A stretch of DNA of 64,000 nucleotides, taken from contig NZ_JBHUIB010000012.1 in NCBI RefSeq assembly GCF_042682785.1, positions 434,001 through 498,000 on the forward strand, written 5' to 3'. Positions within the stretch are counted from its first letter, which is position 1. Every line of letters begins with the position of its first letter. This stretch comes from Thalassotalea_F euphylliae (lineage in GTDB: Bacteria > Pseudomonadota > Gammaproteobacteria > Enterobacterales > Alteromonadaceae). A model generated the notes under the pieces. The model searched no databases. It had not been told where the DNA came from and saw only the letters and a program-made list of their open reading frames with translations. Shown here piece by piece: positions 25,758 through 34,175 of this stretch. A program made the position numbers and the translations under genes.

Positions 25758-27170
25758 ATGGAAAGAGAATCAGTTGTTTTGGCAACATTAGTTGTCTACA
25801 AAATTGTGTTGATTGCTATTGGCTTTTGGGCCAGTAAACGCACCAATACCAGCGAAGATTTTTTTATTGGCGGTAAAACCCTAGGTCCATGGGTAGCTGC
25901 CACAAGTTCATCTGCCAGTGCTTCGTCTGCTTGGAGTTTGTTGGGAGTAAGTGGTGCAGCATTTACGATGGGACTACCGGCACTTTGGCTATTTCCGGCA
26001 GTCGTACTGGGCTACACTTTTAATTGGTTGTGGATAGCGCCGCGTATCAGAAAGTTAGGCAATGAAACTGGTGCGATAACACTACCGTCGTTAATTGCAG
26101 GGCACGGACAGTATCGTAAACCGATCATTTACGCCTGTACGTTTATTGTTGTGTTCTCTTTCGCCTTTTATATTGCTGCACAGTTTCAGGCTGCTGGTGG
26201 AACGTTCGCAACGACATTTGCTATTGATGCTAGCCAAGCAATAATTCTCGGCACTGTGATTATTCTGATTTATACCTTACTTGGTGGTTTCTGGGCAGTA
26301 AGCTTAACAGACACGTTGCAGGGGCTACTGATGGCCGCAACGTCACTGATTTTACCCATAGCTGCGTTAATTGCTGTTGGCGGGGTCAGCAGTTTGATTG
26401 AACAGCTGCCTGAGACACTGGCAAGTAATCAATTGACGGTAGCGGGTGAACATACTGGCATTGCGGCGATAGGGTTTGTTATCGGCTTATTGGGTGTGGG
26501 ACTGGGCAATTGTGGTCAGCCGCACGTGGTGAATCGTTTTATGGCACTCAAAGATGACAACGCAGTGCGTGTCGGCAAATATATAGGAATTGCTTGGCCA
26601 ATTATTGTTATTGGCGGCATGCTTATTCTAGGACTTTGTGGTCGTGTATTGTTGTCAGAAGTATCAGACAACGAACAAGTGTTATTCGGGGTAACATCAA
26701 TGCTGTTTCCCCCTGTTATTGCCGGTATTTTCATTGCGGCCGTATTATCCGCAATAATGTCTACAGCAGATAGTCAATTACTTGTTTCAGCATCTTCTCT
26801 GTCTCATGATTTAAGCACCAACTCATCTCAAACACGTCAATTGTTGGTGTCTCGGCTTACGGTCGCGGGAATGTGTGTTATCTCGCTGGTCATCGCGCTA
26901 TTTGCACCAGAAGCAATTTTCTCACGCGTACTCTTCGCATGGGCTGCCTTGGGGTCTGCGTTTGGACCTGTGCTGATTGTATTACTGTCAGGTTATCAGA
27001 TAAAAGGGAGTTTTCGACTGGCGGCAATTTTAATGGGGTTTTTCCTAACGGTGGCTTTCAATTGGATGGAAAATACACCTGGGGACGTGTTAGAGCGCGT
27101 TGCACCGTTTTTTATCGCATTAGGGATTGCTTGGGCGGGTAGGCAAAGTCTGTCAAAAAGTTCTGGTTAG
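25758..27170 (+). CDS. Sodium:solute symporter (SSS family)
   Basis: 470 residues with about 13 membrane helices. The family signature region is clear: SEDFFIGGKTLGPWVAATSSSASASSAW in the first helices, the GLGNCGQPHVVNRFMAL loop and the AAVLSAIMSTADSQLLVSAS helix with the Na2-site Ser/Thr residues. Closest in layout to the Na+/proline symporter PutP, but the substrate cannot be fixed without putA or other context. It uses the sodium gradient across the inner membrane, which fits a marine lifestyle. The ATG has no strong ribosome site. Confidence 0.85.
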   Translation: MERESVVLATLVVYKIVLIAIGFWASKRTNTSEDFFIGGKTLGPWVAATSSSASASSAWSLLGVSGAAFTMGLPALWLFPAVVLGYTFNWLWIAPRIRKLGNETGAITLPSLIAGHGQYRKPIIYACTFIVVFSFAFYIAAQFQAAGGTFATTFAIDASQAIILGTVIILIYTLLGGFWAVSLTDTLQGLLMAATSLILPIAALIAVGGVSSLIEQLPETLASNQLTVAGEHTGIAAIGFVIGLLGVGLGNCGQPHVVNRFMALKDDNAVRVGKYIGIAWPIIVIGGMLILGLCGRVLLSEVSDNEQVLFGVTSMLFPPVIAGIFIAAVLSAIMSTADSQLLVSASSLSHDLSTNSSQTRQLLVSRLTVAGMCVISLVIALFAPEAIFSRVLFAWAALGSAFGPVLIVLLSGYQIKGSFRLAAILMGFFLTVAFNWMENTPGDVLERVAPFFIALGIAWAGRQSLSKSSG

Positions 27171-27223
27171 TCTTGAGTGTAATTTGTATATAATAGAGAG
27201 ATGAAGCGGTTTTAGGGTGTTGT

Positions 27224-27730
27224 ATGATGAAAAATAAAGGTTTTACCCTTATAGAACTTGTCGTCGTGATTGTCATTTTGGGGATTTTGGCAGCAGTCGC
27301 CTTACCTAAGTTTATAGACTTGCAAGATGACGCGTATGAGAAAACGACATTAGCGACGAAAGCGGCATTTAAAGCTGGCGTTGATTTATCACATGCGAAA
27401 TGGCTAGCCATTGGGTCACCCACAGCGGCAGCGCAGCGCGATGATATTGAGATCAGCGGTAGTATTGTTATTGACTTTAATAGTGCAGGTTGGCCGGCAC
27501 AAAGCTATGTGACCGGCGGACCAGACGCATTGACGCTAAATAATGTGAATGACTGTTTATCGACGTGGAATGCCTTGATGGAAGTTAACTCACAAACGAT
27601 TGCATCAGATACGTCAGCTGATTTTCAAGCGAGCTATTTGGGCAGTGAAAATTGTCGCTTTGTATTAGTTGCAGAGCCAACGTTTGGTTTCGAGTATGAT
27701 AGCTTAACGGGTGATGTAACCAGTATTTAA
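27224..27730 (+). CDS. Type IV pilin-like prepilin protein
   Basis: 168 residues beginning with a type III signal: MMKNKG|FTLIELVVVIVILGILAAVAL, cleavage after Gly6 and Glu at mature position 5. The segment after the helix (PKFIDLQDDAYEKTTLATKAAFKAGV) is typical of MSHA-type pilins, and two Cys residues (about 108 and 144) could form the C-terminal disulfide loop. It would be processed by PilD and assembled in a pilus or pseudopilus. No other pilus genes are nearby, so it is an orphan minor pilin or alternative subunit. A TATAAT-like box lies about 35 bp upstream, and a strong terminator follows. Confidence 0.82.
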   Translation: MMKNKGFTLIELVVVIVILGILAAVALPKFIDLQDDAYEKTTLATKAAFKAGVDLSHAKWLAIGSPTAAAQRDDIEISGSIVIDFNSAGWPAQSYVTGGPDALTLNNVNDCLSTWNALMEVNSQTIASDTSADFQASYLGSENCRFVLVAEPTFGFEYDSLTGDVTSI

Positions 27731-27752
27731 AAGTCGTTCATTTCTTCATGCT

Positions 27753-27781
27753 AAAAAGGCGAGCATTGTGCTCGCCTTTTT
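27753..27781 (+). terminator. Rho-independent terminator after the pilin-like gene
   Basis: A 12-bp perfect stem (AAAAAGGCGAGC/GCTCGCCTTTTT), a 5-base loop and a built-in T-run, 22 bp after the stop. Confidence 0.85.
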
Positions 27782-27881
27782 GCTATCCAAGTAAGGAAAA
27801 CTCAACACAAAAAATGCTGATGCACCCAAGCAGATAGCGTAAAGTAACGATTATGGACATTATGGACGGTAGGAGAGCGCA

Positions 27882-28289
27882 ATGAACAAAGGCAGCTGTT
27901 TGTGTGGGAAAGTCAGATTTTCGGTGGCTAAATTTGAGCCTCTACTTGGACATTGTCACTGCAAAATGTGCAGGAAATTTCATGGTGCGGCTTTTTCTAC
28001 ATTTGGTGAAGTGAGATTAGAAAACTTAGCTTGGGACAGCGGTAAGTCTGAACTGAAGCATTACAAAGCGGATAACGGGTCGATACGATCGTTCTGCAAG
28101 CATTGCGGTTCAAGCATATTGTTTGAATCGACCTTTAATCGTGACAACAAAACAATTGAAATTGCCTTAGCTGCTTTCGATGAACTTGAGCCAGTTGAGC
28201 CTGATGCGCATATTTACCTAGACAGCAAAGTGCCATGGCTAGAAGTAAACGACTCACTTAAAAAAAACCAAGGTTATCGTGAATCTTAA
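27882..28289 (+). CDS. GFA family zinc protein
   Basis: 135 residues of the glutathione-dependent formaldehyde-activating (GFA/Mss4-like) fold. Zinc motifs: C-L-C near residues 6-8, H-C-H-C-K-M-C near 27-33 and C-K-H-C near 72-75. Some members form S-hydroxymethylglutathione from formaldehyde and glutathione, but most are uncharacterised. A clear AGGAGAGCGCA ribosome site precedes the ATG. No formaldehyde dehydrogenase gene is adjacent, so the specific reaction is not claimed. Confidence 0.8.
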   Translation: MNKGSCLCGKVRFSVAKFEPLLGHCHCKMCRKFHGAAFSTFGEVRLENLAWDSGKSELKHYKADNGSIRSFCKHCGSSILFESTFNRDNKTIEIALAAFDELEPVEPDAHIYLDSKVPWLEVNDSLKKNQGYRES

Positions 28290-28313
28290 TGTTTTATAAC
28301 GTTGGCAGTCGCT

Positions 28314-28679
28314 TTAGGCCACACTGCTAAAATTAAACAGCCTGACGGTCATTATCACTGTGGCAATGACAGCTATGATAAACAGACCGCTCAATACGAT
28401 TTGAACCCCATACCGCAATTTATAGGTAAAACGCACCCAAAAACTGGCGGTGGAATCCGGTGGTGACAGAATCGTTTGAAAGCCTGCAATCAAAAAGCTG
28501 ATCAGTAAACTCCATATCATGATACCGGCACAGACGAACAATAATACTTGCTTATCGGGAGCTGTCATCATTACCCCGACAAAACACAACAAAGCCCCCA
28601 GTCCTAACCAGCGCGTTGGTATTCGTAATGGCTCTAGTTTCTGTGCGAGCGTTGTTAGCCTTGAGAGTAGCGTTGGCAT
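28314..28679 (-). CDS. Small membrane protein, unknown
   Basis: 121 residues with an amphipathic N-terminal stretch and three hydrophobic helices (about 25-40, 46-68 and 93-114). The loop between helices two and three (SPPDSTASFWVRFTYKLRYG) is the most distinctive part. Not recognised. It is convergent with the GFA gene and divergent from the VOC gene. Confidence 0.5.
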   Translation of the reverse strand: MPTLLSRLTTLAQKLEPLRIPTRWLGLGALLCFVGVMMTAPDKQVLLFVCAGIMIWSLLISFLIAGFQTILSPPDSTASFWVRFTYKLRYGVQIVLSGLFIIAVIATVIMTVRLFNFSSVA

Positions 28680-28742
28680 AAGTTATTAATAGTTCGCCGG
28701 TTATGTTTATATCCTACCTAACTTTTCTGCAAAGGAGCAGTC

Positions 28743-29105
28743 ATGCGGTTCAATCATGTTAATATCAGCGCCCCGATGGCTAAGCTTGAGCAAGTAAAGG
28801 AATTCTATTGTCAGCTGTTTTCTTTGAAAGTGGGCAAGCGACCAACTTTTCAACGAGCGGGGTATTGGTTGTATCACGACAATCAAGCAGTACTGCATTT
28901 AACCACAGACGATAATCGTGGGGCCATCAATCAGTCGAGTTATTTCGATCATATAGCGTTTAACATGAACAATGTTGATGATTTTAAAACCAAACTGAAT
29001 TTGCTCAGTATTGAATATGTAGAGAAACACGTGCCGGGTACGCGAAAGATACAGTTGTTTTTCAACGATCCGGTGGGATTAAAGTTAGAAGTGTTATTTG
29101 AATAA
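28743..29105 (+). CDS. VOC family protein
   Basis: 120 residues with the VOC pattern: start FNHVNISAPM, EFYCQLFSLKVG, a middle YFDHIAFNM with the second His ligand, and the closing IQLFFNDPVGLKLEVLF with the Glu ligand. The reaction is unknown. AAAGGAGCAGTC before the ATG is a strong ribosome site. It is convergent with the SDR gene. Confidence 0.8.
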   Translation: MRFNHVNISAPMAKLEQVKEFYCQLFSLKVGKRPTFQRAGYWLYHDNQAVLHLTTDDNRGAINQSSYFDHIAFNMNNVDDFKTKLNLLSIEYVEKHVPGTRKIQLFFNDPVGLKLEVLFE

Positions 29106-29149
29106 TATGCGCCTATGTAAAGGCGCGTATTCCGATAAAGTGATGACAC

Positions 29150-29860
29150 TTACCTCCCCATCAATCCTATATCGTCTAAAAATACGCGACTAGGTCGAGT
29201 CAGCACATATTCAGCTGCGTCGGCCAGATCAGACGTCTGAAGCCAACCTGGAGTCATCTCATCAGCACTTTGCGGTGCAGGCACCTGAGTTAACGCAGGC
29301 ATGAGATTGTGTACTTGAATATTGTGCTCTCTTACTTCTTCTTGGAGCGCTTTAGCAAACCCCATTAAGCCAAACTTTGCAGCGCAATAAGGCCCAGCGT
29401 TAGGGTATCCGTGCTTAGCTGCTTGTGATGAAATATTGAGTATAAAGCCTTGTTTGCGCGCTATCATCTGCGGTAATACCGCTTGTGATACTAAGAATGG
29501 GCCTTTAAGCGTGGTGTCTATGACCAAATCCCAGTCATCCTCTGAACAATCAACGAGCAAGTCTGTAACTCCTAGCCCAGCATTGTTAATAACGACATCA
29601 ATAGCGTTGAAGTTATCTGGTAAGCCATCAAGCGCACTTTCAATGGAGGATTTATGTCGAACATCCATCTCGATAGCGAATGCACTGTTTTCACGTTGCT
29701 TATTAAAAGTAGCGACCACTGAATCAAGCAGTGTTTTTCTGCGTGATGCGAGTACTACCGTCATACCTAGTTGGTGTAAGCGTTCAGCGATGGCTAAACC
29801 AATACCTGTACCTCCACCCGTGATTAGGGCTATTTGGCCCTCTCGACTTATTTTTTCCAT
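29150..29860 (-). CDS. Short-chain dehydrogenase/reductase
   Basis: 236 residues of the classical SDR fold: nucleotide-binding TGGGTGIGLAIA near residue 14, NNAG (about 90), catalytic Ser in LNISSQAA, and Tyr/Lys in YCAAKFG. The Arg-rich ASRRKTL after the second strand suggests NADPH. Substrate unknown. It follows the aldo/keto reductase by 14 bp with AAGGATTATG as ribosome site, so the two reductases form an operon, divergent from a LysR regulator that probably controls it. Confidence 0.87.
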   Translation of the reverse strand: MEKISREGQIALITGGGTGIGLAIAERLHQLGMTVVLASRRKTLLDSVVATFNKQRENSAFAIEMDVRHKSSIESALDGLPDNFNAIDVVINNAGLGVTDLLVDCSEDDWDLVIDTTLKGPFLVSQAVLPQMIARKQGFILNISSQAAKHGYPNAGPYCAAKFGLMGFAKALQEEVREHNIQVHNLMPALTQVPAPQSADEMTPGWLQTSDLADAAEYVLTRPSRVFLDDIGLMGR

Positions 29861-29874
29861 TTACATAATCCTTA

Positions 29875-30846
29875 TTAAGGTAATTCGCTGCCACGGGAGG
29901 TTTCGAACAATTGATACCAATGCTCACGACTCATTTGCACAGTAGTTGCTGCTATAGCACGTTTGATGCGCTCAAGATTTGTAGAGCCTAAAACAGGTTG
30001 GATATTAGCCGGGTGGCGCATCAGCCAAGCCAGAACAATAGCGTCTTCATTTGTGTCGTACTGCTCAGCTAACTGCTTAACGAGCAGAGCTGTTGCTTTC
30101 GTTGACGCTGACTCATTGGTAATGTCGCGGCCAGAGAACAACCCTTGGGCCAGTGCGCCCCACGCTTGAATTTGAATATTGTTAAGTTGGCAATATTCAA
30201 GCGTTCCAGCACAGAAATTACCATGGTCGCCATTTGGGTTTCCAGCTAAAATTCCGTGCTCTATCCAGCCTAACTGTTTCAAACTCACTTCAACTTGGTT
30301 GGCAACGATAGGTGTGTCTAACGCCGATTGAAGTAGTGCTATTTGAAAGTGGTTCATGTTTGACACGCCAACATGCTTTATTTTGCCCTGTTGTTGTAAT
30401 GTACCCAGAGCTTCTGCGACTTCATGGATATTCATCAAGGGATCTGGGCGATGCAGTTGCAACACATCAAGTTGTTCTATTTGCAGGCGAGACAATATGC
30501 CTTCAACAGATGAGGTAATCCAGTTCGCAGAAAAGTCGTAACGTTTAGGTCCGTGTTCGTCTTTAAAGCGAATACCACACTTTGACTGGATAATGAGTTG
30601 CTCTCGCAAAGACGGATTGGCAGCAAGGACGTGACCAAACACCTGTTCCGCTTTAGAAAACGTGTAAATGTCAGCGTGATCAATGTAGTTAACACCATTT
30701 TCCAACAAAGTGTCGACAATGGATTGTGTTTGAACGATATCTTCTTTAGATACTGGGTTGTCGTTCCAGCCACCACCAAGTCCCATGCAGCCATATGCTA
30801 ACTTGCTTGCATGTGGGAAGTGCTTCGTTATTGTTTGGTTAATCAT
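29875..30846 (-). CDS. Aldo/keto reductase, YdhF-like
   Basis: 323 residues with the AKR TIM-barrel motifs: YGCMGLGGGW at the first strand, Asp/Tyr of the tetrad in IDHADIYTFSKAE, Lys in IQSKCGI, His in VLQLHRPD, and the NADPH-binding PVLGSTNLERIKRA near the end. The subgroup resembles E. coli YdhF. Reduction of aldehydes or ketones with NADPH is expected. It is first in a two-gene operon with an SDR and is divergent from a LysR gene. Confidence 0.87.
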   Translation of the reverse strand: MINQTITKHFPHASKLAYGCMGLGGGWNDNPVSKEDIVQTQSIVDTLLENGVNYIDHADIYTFSKAEQVFGHVLAANPSLREQLIIQSKCGIRFKDEHGPKRYDFSANWITSSVEGILSRLQIEQLDVLQLHRPDPLMNIHEVAEALGTLQQQGKIKHVGVSNMNHFQIALLQSALDTPIVANQVEVSLKQLGWIEHGILAGNPNGDHGNFCAGTLEYCQLNNIQIQAWGALAQGLFSGRDITNESASTKATALLVKQLAEQYDTNEDAIVLAWLMRHPANIQPVLGSTNLERIKRAIAATTVQMSREHWYQLFETSRGSELP

Positions 30847-30933
30847 AGTGTCAACTCAATTGTGTTAAAGGGGCAATGTACAGAGCATTGTAAAAGTTAG
30901 CGTACCTTTTCCATAGCCACAAAGTCGAAACAC

Positions 30934-30955
30934 ATTGTATTATATAAAAAACAAT
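30934..30955. promoter_or_regulatory. Candidate LysR-type operator (ATTGT-N12-ACAAT)
   Basis: A perfect ATTGT/ACAAT inverted repeat spaced by 12 bp, containing a T-N11-A pattern, in the 126-bp region between the aldo/keto reductase and LysR genes. This is the usual place for an autoregulating LysR activator to bind. Confidence 0.4.
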
Positions 30956-30972
30956 TGTTAGGGATTGTTAGG

Positions 30973-31866
30973 GTGGAACGCGCACATAAAAAATTAGAAC
31001 GGTTAGTGTTGTTTGGTGAAGTGGCTAAGCATTTAAACTTCAGCGTTGCTGCAACCCAACTGGGAATATCTAAAGGCTACTTATCGGCACAAATTAAACA
31101 GCTTGAGCAAGACTTGGGTACGCCACTACTGATTCGTACAACTCGACATGTCAGGCTCACCCCTAGCGGAGAAGATATCGCAACCAAACTGGTAGATATT
31201 CATTCTGCAATGCTTGCTATTGAACGACATGCGCAAGCAGAGCAAGAAGACGTCTCTGGCAAAGTGCGGATTACCGCACCTAAACAGTTTGCCTCTTCGA
31301 TACTTGCCGCTATTTGCCAAGCCTTTGTGAAGGAATATCCCGAAGTGCATTTTGATATCGATAGCAGTTATACCCGATATGACCTTACAGCAGATAATTT
31401 TGACCTCGCGTTTAGGGCAACCAAGCAACCACCAGAAAATATGATAGCGACAAAAATCACCAGCTATGAGTATTTGTGTTGCGCAGCTCCTCAGTATTTA
31501 TCTAAATACGGTATACCAACCAACGTAAGTGAATTGTCTGAGCATCAATGTTTATCTACGCTTGGGCAGCACACATGGCAATTGGCGGGGCAGCAGGTTG
31601 AGATTACCGGTTGGCTAAAGGGGAACGATAACCATGCGCTGAAGCAGCATGCGATTGATGGCTTTGGTCTGGTACAGCTACCGGATTATTTTATTGGCGA
31701 AGATATTAAACGTGGTAAGCTTGTTGAAGTCCTTACTCAATATAGGCAGCAGGGACTCGACATATACCTGCTACAACCTCAATTAATTCGACCGCCAAAG
31801 CGTGTTATTGCTTTTAGGCAGTTTGTACTGGCTTTTATGGACCACAAGTCTGACTTGCAGCCATAA
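30973..31866 (+). CDS. LysR family transcriptional regulator
   Basis: About 297 residues: an N-terminal winged HTH (AATQLGISKGYLSAQIKQLEQDLGTPLLIRTTRHVRLT) and a substrate-binding domain resembling the CrgA/YafC-type group. The likely start is GTG 30973, with TAGGGATTG upstream; a TTG six codons earlier is less likely. Divergent orientation from the AKR-SDR operon suggests that it regulates it. The effector is unknown. Confidence 0.87.
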   Translation: MERAHKKLERLVLFGEVAKHLNFSVAATQLGISKGYLSAQIKQLEQDLGTPLLIRTTRHVRLTPSGEDIATKLVDIHSAMLAIERHAQAEQEDVSGKVRITAPKQFASSILAAICQAFVKEYPEVHFDIDSSYTRYDLTADNFDLAFRATKQPPENMIATKITSYEYLCCAAPQYLSKYGIPTNVSELSEHQCLSTLGQHTWQLAGQQVEITGWLKGNDNHALKQHAIDGFGLVQLPDYFIGEDIKRGKLVEVLTQYRQQGLDIYLLQPQLIRPPKRVIAFRQFVLAFMDHKSDLQP

Positions 31867-31885
31867 ACAAAGACGGAGTTTTCGA

Positions 31886-32287
31886 TTGACCATCACGTAT
31901 GAAGCACATGGAAACGTTGACATTATTGTTGATGACAATGTGATTATGATTGATGCTGCCGGTCCGTGGAACGATGAGTTTTTCCCAGAGTTACACCAGC
32001 AGTTAGCACTCGCTGTGCAGCATGTAGACGTTAACAACTACGGTGTGGTACTTAATGTGTCCGGCAGCGCGATAGCTTCACCAGCGAGCATCGAGGCGCA
32101 TGCTAAGTTTGTTGAACAAGGCAGAGCCAAAGCGGTCGCTGTTAATATGAGCGAATGTACGTCCGCCAGTATATCTGAAACACTCTTCGCGAAAGTGTAT
32201 CGAGGTGCAGGACTTAAGTATGAGTTTTTCTTAGACTCAGCGAGCGCAATAGCGTGGATTAACGAGCAATTAAGCGAAACAAAATAG
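31886..32287 (+). CDS. STAS-like small protein with TTG start
   Basis: About 133 residues. The start is TTG 31886, seven bases after a good GGAG, immediately beyond the LysR stop; the frame extends upstream inside the LysR gene but out of its frame. The order of strands and helices (VDIIVDDNVIMIDAAGPWNDEF, then YGVVLNVSGSAIASPASIEAHAKFVEQ, then KAVAVNM) resembles a STAS or MlaB-type domain, known as anti-sigma-antagonist modules or lipid-transport subunits. A candidate Ser lies in the region where STAS domains are phosphorylated, but I cannot confirm this. Likely co-transcribed with the LysR gene. Confidence 0.6.
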   Translation: MTITYEAHGNVDIIVDDNVIMIDAAGPWNDEFFPELHQQLALAVQHVDVNNYGVVLNVSGSAIASPASIEAHAKFVEQGRAKAVAVNMSECTSASISETLFAKVYRGAGLKYEFFLDSASAIAWINEQLSETK

Positions 32288-32448
32288 GCTGATTGACTCG
32301 TTAAATAGTCACTTTTTGCTAAACTGAGTCTTATCAATCGCAGGTGCTTAATCAACTGTAATGGCAGTAAATACTTACTCATTATTGTATCGAGAAATAA
32401 GAAGGTAAATGAACCTGCCAACTGTTTTTAAAAGTATTTAGGTTTTAT

Positions 32449-32826
32449 ATGGAATACGAATTTAGACACGACCCCGCATCCGGACAGGCAAAAGCTGTAT
32501 TTTCGTTCGAACAGCAAATGATTGGCCCTTGGCTAGAAGTTGAAGTGGGACACAACTCTGAAATGTTGTCAGCGATGTTATTGGCCATTGATAAAGTAGA
32601 GTCAGAGCATCAACATGAAATCATGGTCACTGGCAAAGAATACTCGGTAACGCTAACCAAAAACGATGCGTATATTCAGCCGAATACACACTTGAACGGT
32701 TCCGACGATTTGCCTGAAGCGCTTGCTATACAAGAGCTCCACATAGATGAAAATTGCATTAGTGCATGTGGATTAGATGATTTTCGCCAGATACTGTTGT
32801 CTTGGGCAAAATTTACAAACAATTGA
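32449..32826 (+). CDS. yacL: UPF0231/YacL family protein
   Basis: 125 residues matching YacL of E. coli: the start MEYEFRHDP, central GPWLEVEVG and the ending ISACGLDDFRQILLSW follow the family pattern. Function is unknown; it is a gammaproteobacterial family, which supports the taxonomic placement. TTAGG lies ahead of its ATG. It is 71 bp upstream of the RND adaptor gene, but no functional link is known. Confidence 0.8.
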   Translation: MEYEFRHDPASGQAKAVFSFEQQMIGPWLEVEVGHNSEMLSAMLLAIDKVESEHQHEIMVTGKEYSVTLTKNDAYIQPNTHLNGSDDLPEALAIQELHIDENCISACGLDDFRQILLSWAKFTNN

Positions 32827-32897
32827 ACCGTTGTAATGCGCGGCGCGTACAGATAACATTTTGAAAAACTTTTATTTTATTCCTTCGGTATTGATAC

Positions 32898-34175
32898 ATG
32901 TCAGATGCAATAACAACTCCTAAAAAAGCCAGACGCATGGTACCTTTGCGTTACGTCCTTACGCCGATAGTTATTATCTTTTTAGCGATTGTTGTCTTGG
33001 GCGCCTTAGGTGCGATGGCACCAAAGCCTGCTAAGAAACCAATAACATCGCGCGCGCCACTTGTGGATGTGCAAAATCTAACGCCAACAGATGTCGAATT
33101 TTCGATTTCAAGCCAAGGTTCGGTGATGCCGCGGACGGAAACTACACTGATTACCGAAGTGTCTGGGTCGGTGGCTAGCGTATCTGAAAAGTTTGTCGTG
33201 GGTGGCTTTTTCAAGAAGGGCGAAGAGCTTCTCAAAATAGACGATGACACGTACAAGGTGGCGGTGTTACAAGCCCAATCAAGACTTGGCTCGGCTGAAT
33301 CAGCGCTTATCTCAGAAAAAGCGCGATCTGATCAAGCCAAAGAAGAATGGTTATTAACGGGACAGCCTATCGAAGAGGCCCCCACATTAGCATTGCGTAT
33401 TCCACAGCTACGTGAGGCGGAAGCTGACTTAATCGCAGCGCAAGCGGACTTGACAGAAGCTCAGAGAAAGTTAGCGCGTACCAGTATTGTTGCGCCTTAC
33501 GATGCAATGTTGAAAGCAAAAATGGTTGATATTGGCCAATACGTAACTGTTGGAAGTTCATTGGCGCAAACATTCGCCATTGATTATGCTGAAGTGCGTT
33601 TACCGGTCAAGCAACGTGATGTGCCGTTTCTAAATTTACCGCGTATTAATCAGCTCCACAATGGCTCAAATGTTGAGCTGTACTATCAATTAGACTCACG
33701 TTTGAAAAAGTGGTCATCGTCTCTTATTCGATATGAGGGCGTGGTTGATACATCGAGTCGTGTACATTATGTCGTTGCACAAGTTGTGGACCCATACAAT
33801 GTGCTTACCGAGCATGAACATGACGAAATACGTATTGGAACTTTCGTTAATGCAAAGATTTCAGGCAAGAAAGTAGCAGACGTATATGCCATTCCAAGAG
33901 GTGCCGTGCATGGTGCTAACACAGTGTATTTAATAGATACAGACAACAAACTACATATAGAAGAAATCGATGTATTGCGCTCTGATGTTGGGTATGTCTA
34001 CACCCAGTCAAATATGGATAACGATAAACGTTTAGTTTTGACGAATTTAGCGACGCCAGTTGCTGGTATGCGCCTTAGGGTGAATGGTGAACAGCAAAAC
34101 GTTGATGAACAGGTCTCAGATGAGCAAACCGCTGACACCCAATCGTCAGGAGAAAATGAGGAGTCTGGCGAATGA
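32898..34175 (+). CDS. RND efflux periplasmic adaptor subunit
   Basis: 425 residues. An N-terminal membrane anchor (about 20-40) is followed by the HlyD/AcrA-like adaptor: first barrel-sandwich half EVSGSVASVSEKFVVGGFFKKGEELLKID, a helical hairpin (SRLGSAESALISEKA...), second half TSIVAPYDAMLKAKMVDIGQYV, then a beta-barrel and a membrane-proximal domain. The Glu/Ser-rich tail is disordered. It bridges the inner-membrane pump to an outer-membrane channel. The stop overlaps the start of the pump gene by 4 bp (ATGA), so they are translationally coupled. No outer-membrane TolC gene is adjacent. Confidence 0.92.
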   Translation: MSDAITTPKKARRMVPLRYVLTPIVIIFLAIVVLGALGAMAPKPAKKPITSRAPLVDVQNLTPTDVEFSISSQGSVMPRTETTLITEVSGSVASVSEKFVVGGFFKKGEELLKIDDDTYKVAVLQAQSRLGSAESALISEKARSDQAKEEWLLTGQPIEEAPTLALRIPQLREAEADLIAAQADLTEAQRKLARTSIVAPYDAMLKAKMVDIGQYVTVGSSLAQTFAIDYAEVRLPVKQRDVPFLNLPRINQLHNGSNVELYYQLDSRLKKWSSSLIRYEGVVDTSSRVHYVVAQVVDPYNVLTEHEHDEIRIGTFVNAKISGKKVADVYAIPRGAVHGANTVYLIDTDNKLHIEEIDVLRSDVGYVYTQSNMDNDKRLVLTNLATPVAGMRLRVNGEQQNVDEQVSDEQTADTQSSGENEESGE

